Shown here one piece after another: positions 60,401-64,000 of a stretch of DNA of 64,000 nucleotides; the first letter of the stretch is position 1, and the number at the start of each line of letters is the position of its first letter. This stretch comes from Acanthochromis polyacanthus. Its lineage: Eukaryota; Chordata; Actinopteri; Pomacentridae. The position numbers were made by a program, and so were the translations under genes. The stretch lies in NCBI RefSeq assembly GCF_021347895.1, contig NC_067130.1, forward strand, positions 23,571,492-23,635,491, read 5' to 3'. The notes beneath the pieces are model-generated. The model had not been told where the DNA came from. It did not search any database and saw only the letters and a program-made list of their open reading frames with translations.

Positions 60401-63400
60401 AAGGAAAATGATGTTTAAGGTGTTCTGGTTCAAAGGAATTGCACTGGACAGCATATCTGACTAAACTGTGCATTTCAGCTCAGGAACAGCATTTGAAGCG
60501 CAGAAAAATCATGAAGGCTTCATTAACGTGAAGTTCATGTTGACACACAAATTCCATCTTCAGAATGACTTGGAATGTGATGAACATCAATGCAAATGAT
60601 GTTTAAATGTGTTCTGGTTGAAAGGAATTGCATGGACAACGTATAGAAAAATTGTGCATTTCAGTTCAATAACAGCATTTGAAGCATATTATAAAATCAC
60701 GAAAACTACACGCACGTGAAGTTCATGTTGTCACACACATATTTCTTCTTCAGAATAACTTGAATTGTGATACATATCACGGCAAATGATGTTAAAGGTG
60801 TTCTGGTTTGAGGGAAATGCATGGACAGCATATCTGACTAAACTGTGCATTGCAACAAAGGAACAGCATTTGAAGCGCAGAAAAATCATGAAGGCTTCAT
60901 TAACGTGAAGTTCATGTTGACACACAAATTCTGTCTTCAGAATGATTTGGAATGTGATGAATATTAATGCAAATGATGTTAAACGTGTTGCGGATTGAAA
61001 GGACTTGCATGGACAACGTATTGAAAAATTGTGCATTTCAGTTCAATCACAGCATTTGAAGCATATTAAAATCACGAAAACTACACAGACGTGAAGTTCA
61101 TGTTGTCACACACATATTTCTTCTTCAGAATAACTTGAAATGTGATACATATCACGGCAAATGATGTTAAAGGTGTTCTGGTTTGAGGGAATTGCATGGA
61201 CAGCACATTTGACCAAACTATCCAATTGAAGCTCAGGACTAGCTTTTAAAGCGCAGAATAATCATGAAGGCTGGATTATGTTGACACACAAATTGCGTCT
61301 TCAGAATGACTTGATATGTGATCTGTATGAAGGCAAATGATGTTTAAGGTGTTCTTCTTTGAGATAATGGCATGGACAGCATGTTTGACTATACTGTGCA
61401 TTTCAGCTCAGGAACAGCATTTGAAGAGCAGAAAAATCATGAAGGCTTCATTAACGTGAAGCCTTGCATCATGTTGACACACAAATTCCGTCTTCAGAAT
61501 GACTTGGAATGTGATGAATATCAATGCAAATGATGTTAAATGTGTTGCGGTTTGAAGGACTTGCATGGACAACGTATAGAAAAATTATGCATTTCAGTTC
61601 AATAATAGCATTTGAAGCATATTAAAATCCCGAAAACTACACACACGTGAAGTTCATGTTGTCACACACATATTTCTTCTTCAGAATCACTTGAAATGTG
61701 ATACATATCACGGCAAATGATGTTAAAGGTGTTCTGGTTTGAGGGAATTGCATGGACAGCATATTTGACCAAACTATCCAATTGAAGCTCAGGACTAGCT
61801 TTTAAAGCGCAGAATAATCATGAAGGCTGGATTATGTTGACACACAAATTGCGTCTTCAGAATGACTTGATATGTGATCTGTATGAAGGCAAATGATGTT
61901 TAAGGTGTTCTGGTTCAAAGGAATTGCATGGACAACGTATAGAAAAATTGTGCACTTCAACTCAATAACAACTTTTGAAGCATATAAAAAAAAATCACGA
62001 AAACTACATGCACGTGAACTTCATGTTGATATAAAGTTCTTCTTCAGAATGAGTTGAAATGTGATAAATATGAAGGCAAATGGTGTTTAAGGTGTTCTGC
62101 TTTGAGGTAATGGCATGGACAGCATGTTTGACTATACTGTGCATTTCAGCTCAGGAACAGCATTTGAAGAGCAGGAATCTCATGAGTGCTGCATTAACGT
62201 GAATATAGAGTGGATACATAATTTTTTTTCTTCAGAATAACTTGAAATGTGATAAATAGGAAGGCAAATGATGGTTAAGAGGTTCTGGTTCAAAGGAATT
62301 GCATGGACAACGTATAGGAAAATTGTGCACTTCAACTCAATAACAACTTTTGAAGCATATAAAAAAAATCACGAAAACTACATGCACGTGAACTTCATGT
62401 TGATATAAAGTTCTTCTTCAGAATGAGTTGAAATGTGATAAATATGAAGGCAAATGGTGTTTAAGGTGTTCTGCTTTGAGGTAATGGCATGGACAGCATG
62501 TTTGACTATACTGTGCATTTCAGCTCAGGAACAGCATTTGAAGAGCAGGAATCTCATGAGTGCTGCATTAACGTGAATATAGAGTGAATACATAATTTTT
62601 TTTCTTCAGAATAACTTGAAATGTGATAAATAGGATGGAAAATGATGTTTAAGTTCTTCTGATACAAAGGAATTGCATGGACAGCATATCTGACTAAACT
62701 GTCAATTTCAGCTCAGGAACAGCATTTGAAGCGCAGAAAAATCATGAAGGCTTCATTAACGTGAAGTTCATGTTGACACACAAATTCCGTCTTCAGAATG
62801 ACTTGGAATGTGATGAATATTAATGCAAATGATGTTTAAACGTGTTGCGGTTTGAAGGACTTGCATGGACAACGTAGAGAAAAATTGTGCATTTCAGTTC
62901 AATAACATCATTTGAAGCATATTATAAAATCACGAAAACTACACGCACGTGAAGTTCATGTTGTCACACACATATTTCTTCTTCAGAATAACTTGAAATG
63001 TGATACATATCACGGCAAATGATGTTAAAGGTGTTCTGGTTTGAGGGAATTGCATGGACAGCATATTTGACCAAACTATCCAATTGAAGCTCAGGACTAG
63101 CTTTTAAAGCGCAGAATAATCATGAAGGCTGGATTATGTTGACACACAAATAGCTTCTTCAGAATGACTTGATATGTGATCTGTATGAAGGCAAATGATG
63201 TTTAAGGTGTTCTGGTTCAAAGGAACTGCATGGACAACGTATAGAAAAGTTGTGCACTTCAACTCAACAACTTTTGAAGCATATAAAAAAATCACGAAAA
63301 CTACATGCACGTGAACTTCATGTTGATATAAAGTTCTTCTTCAGAATGAGTTGAAATGTGATAAATATGAAAGCAAATGGTGTTTAAGGTGTTCTGCTTT

Positions 63401-64000
63401 GAGGTAATGGCATGGACAGCATGTTTGACTATACTGTGCATTTCAGCTCAGGACCAGCATTTGAAGAGCAGGAATCTCATGAGTGCTGCATTAACGTGAA
63501 TATAGAGTGGATACATAATTTTTTTTCTTCAGAATAACTTGAAATGTGATAAATATTGAGGCAAATGATGTTTAAGTTCTTCTGGTTCAAAGGAATTGCA
63601 TGGACAGCATATCTGACTAAACTGTGCATTTCAGCTCAGGAACAGCATTTGAAGCGCAGAAAAATCATGAATGCTGCATTAACGTGAATATAGAGTGGAT
63701 ACATAATTTATTTCTTCAGAATAACTTGAAATGTGATAAATATGAAGGCAAATGATGTTTGAGGTGTTCTGGTTCAAAGGAATTGCATGGACAGCATATC
63801 TCACTAATAAACTGTGCATTTCAGCTTAGGAAAAAGCATTTGAAGAGCAGGAATCTCATGAATGCTGCATTAACGTGAATATAGAGTGGATACATATATT
63901 TCATTCTTCAGAATAATTTGAAATGTGATAAATATGAAGGCAAATGATGTTTAAGGTGTTCTGGTTCAAAGGACTTGCATGGACAGCATATCTGACTGAA
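57483..64000. repeat. Satellite array, right block (runs off the window)
   Basis: Same family, about 35 copies to the window end. A three-monomer unit is duplicated: CATGAATGCTGCATTAACG after GCAGAAAAAT at 59,011 and again at 59,573 (562 bp), with shared ATTTTTTTCTTCAGAATAAG and TTCTTCTTTGAGATAATGGC. Units with GAACGCTGGATTATG and ACGTTTCGAAAATTTG near 57,540 and 58,281 match those near 51,230. Confidence 0.97.

Overview
The window looks like teleost fish nuclear DNA. It holds six spliced exons of derl2 (Derlin-2) with normal GT/AG junctions, fish-type Tc1 transposons at several stages of decay, an RTE/Rex3-like LINE fragment and LINE tail, a tRNA-derived SINE, and about 40 kb of a vertebrate-style satellite with higher-order repeats. 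There are no bacterial genes, operons or CRISPR arrays.

Layout. (1) 1-8,710: derl2 on the minus strand. Exons 1-6 are visible and the last exon(s) lie off the left edge. Its introns hold a 5'-truncated LINE tail with perfect 14-bp target duplications, a nearly intact Tc1 element (3,468-5,112) and an old Tc1 relic (about 6,375-7,150). Two UPRE-like motifs lie just upstream of the start codon. (2) About 8,850-13,540: an island of low-complexity DNA. A piggyBac-like terminus (TTAA then CCC) opens it. Nearly every tract is a trinucleotide repeat (GAG, GGT, TCC, AAC, TTC, GAT, CAG, GAA, CTG, GGC). It also has a duplicated cysteine-rich segment, a SINE, a large imperfect inverted repeat and a 40-bp minisatellite whose units carry a perfect hairpin. 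(3) 13,554-15,664: a truncated Tc1 end, a decayed unrecognised coding segment, and a LINE reverse-transcriptase fragment cut off by the satellite. (4) 15,664-64,000: a satellite of about 187-bp monomers (roughly 216 copies), interrupted by a retrovirus-like remnant (39,161-45,316) and a Tc1 copy (55,850-57,482).

The retrovirus-like remnant is the most unusual part. It is on the minus strand and keeps the integrase C-terminus, then compactly packed ORFs: a 466-aa protein with CxxC pairs and overlapping PSAP/PPLY motifs, then two clearly paralogous proteins unlike any I recognise, then a short acidic ORF. A polypurine tract and a 1.8-kb LTR with TATA box and AATAAA follow. I see no envelope-like ORF between integrase and LTR. 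The 5' LTR, gag and most of pol are gone. The satellite resumes only about 37 bp further along the monomer, as expected if a deletion removed the provirus 5' half together with adjacent satellite.

Most genes here are mobile-element genes with breaks. The only host gene I can support is derl2, an ER-associated degradation component. Family names are recognised by eye from motifs; no database search was run.
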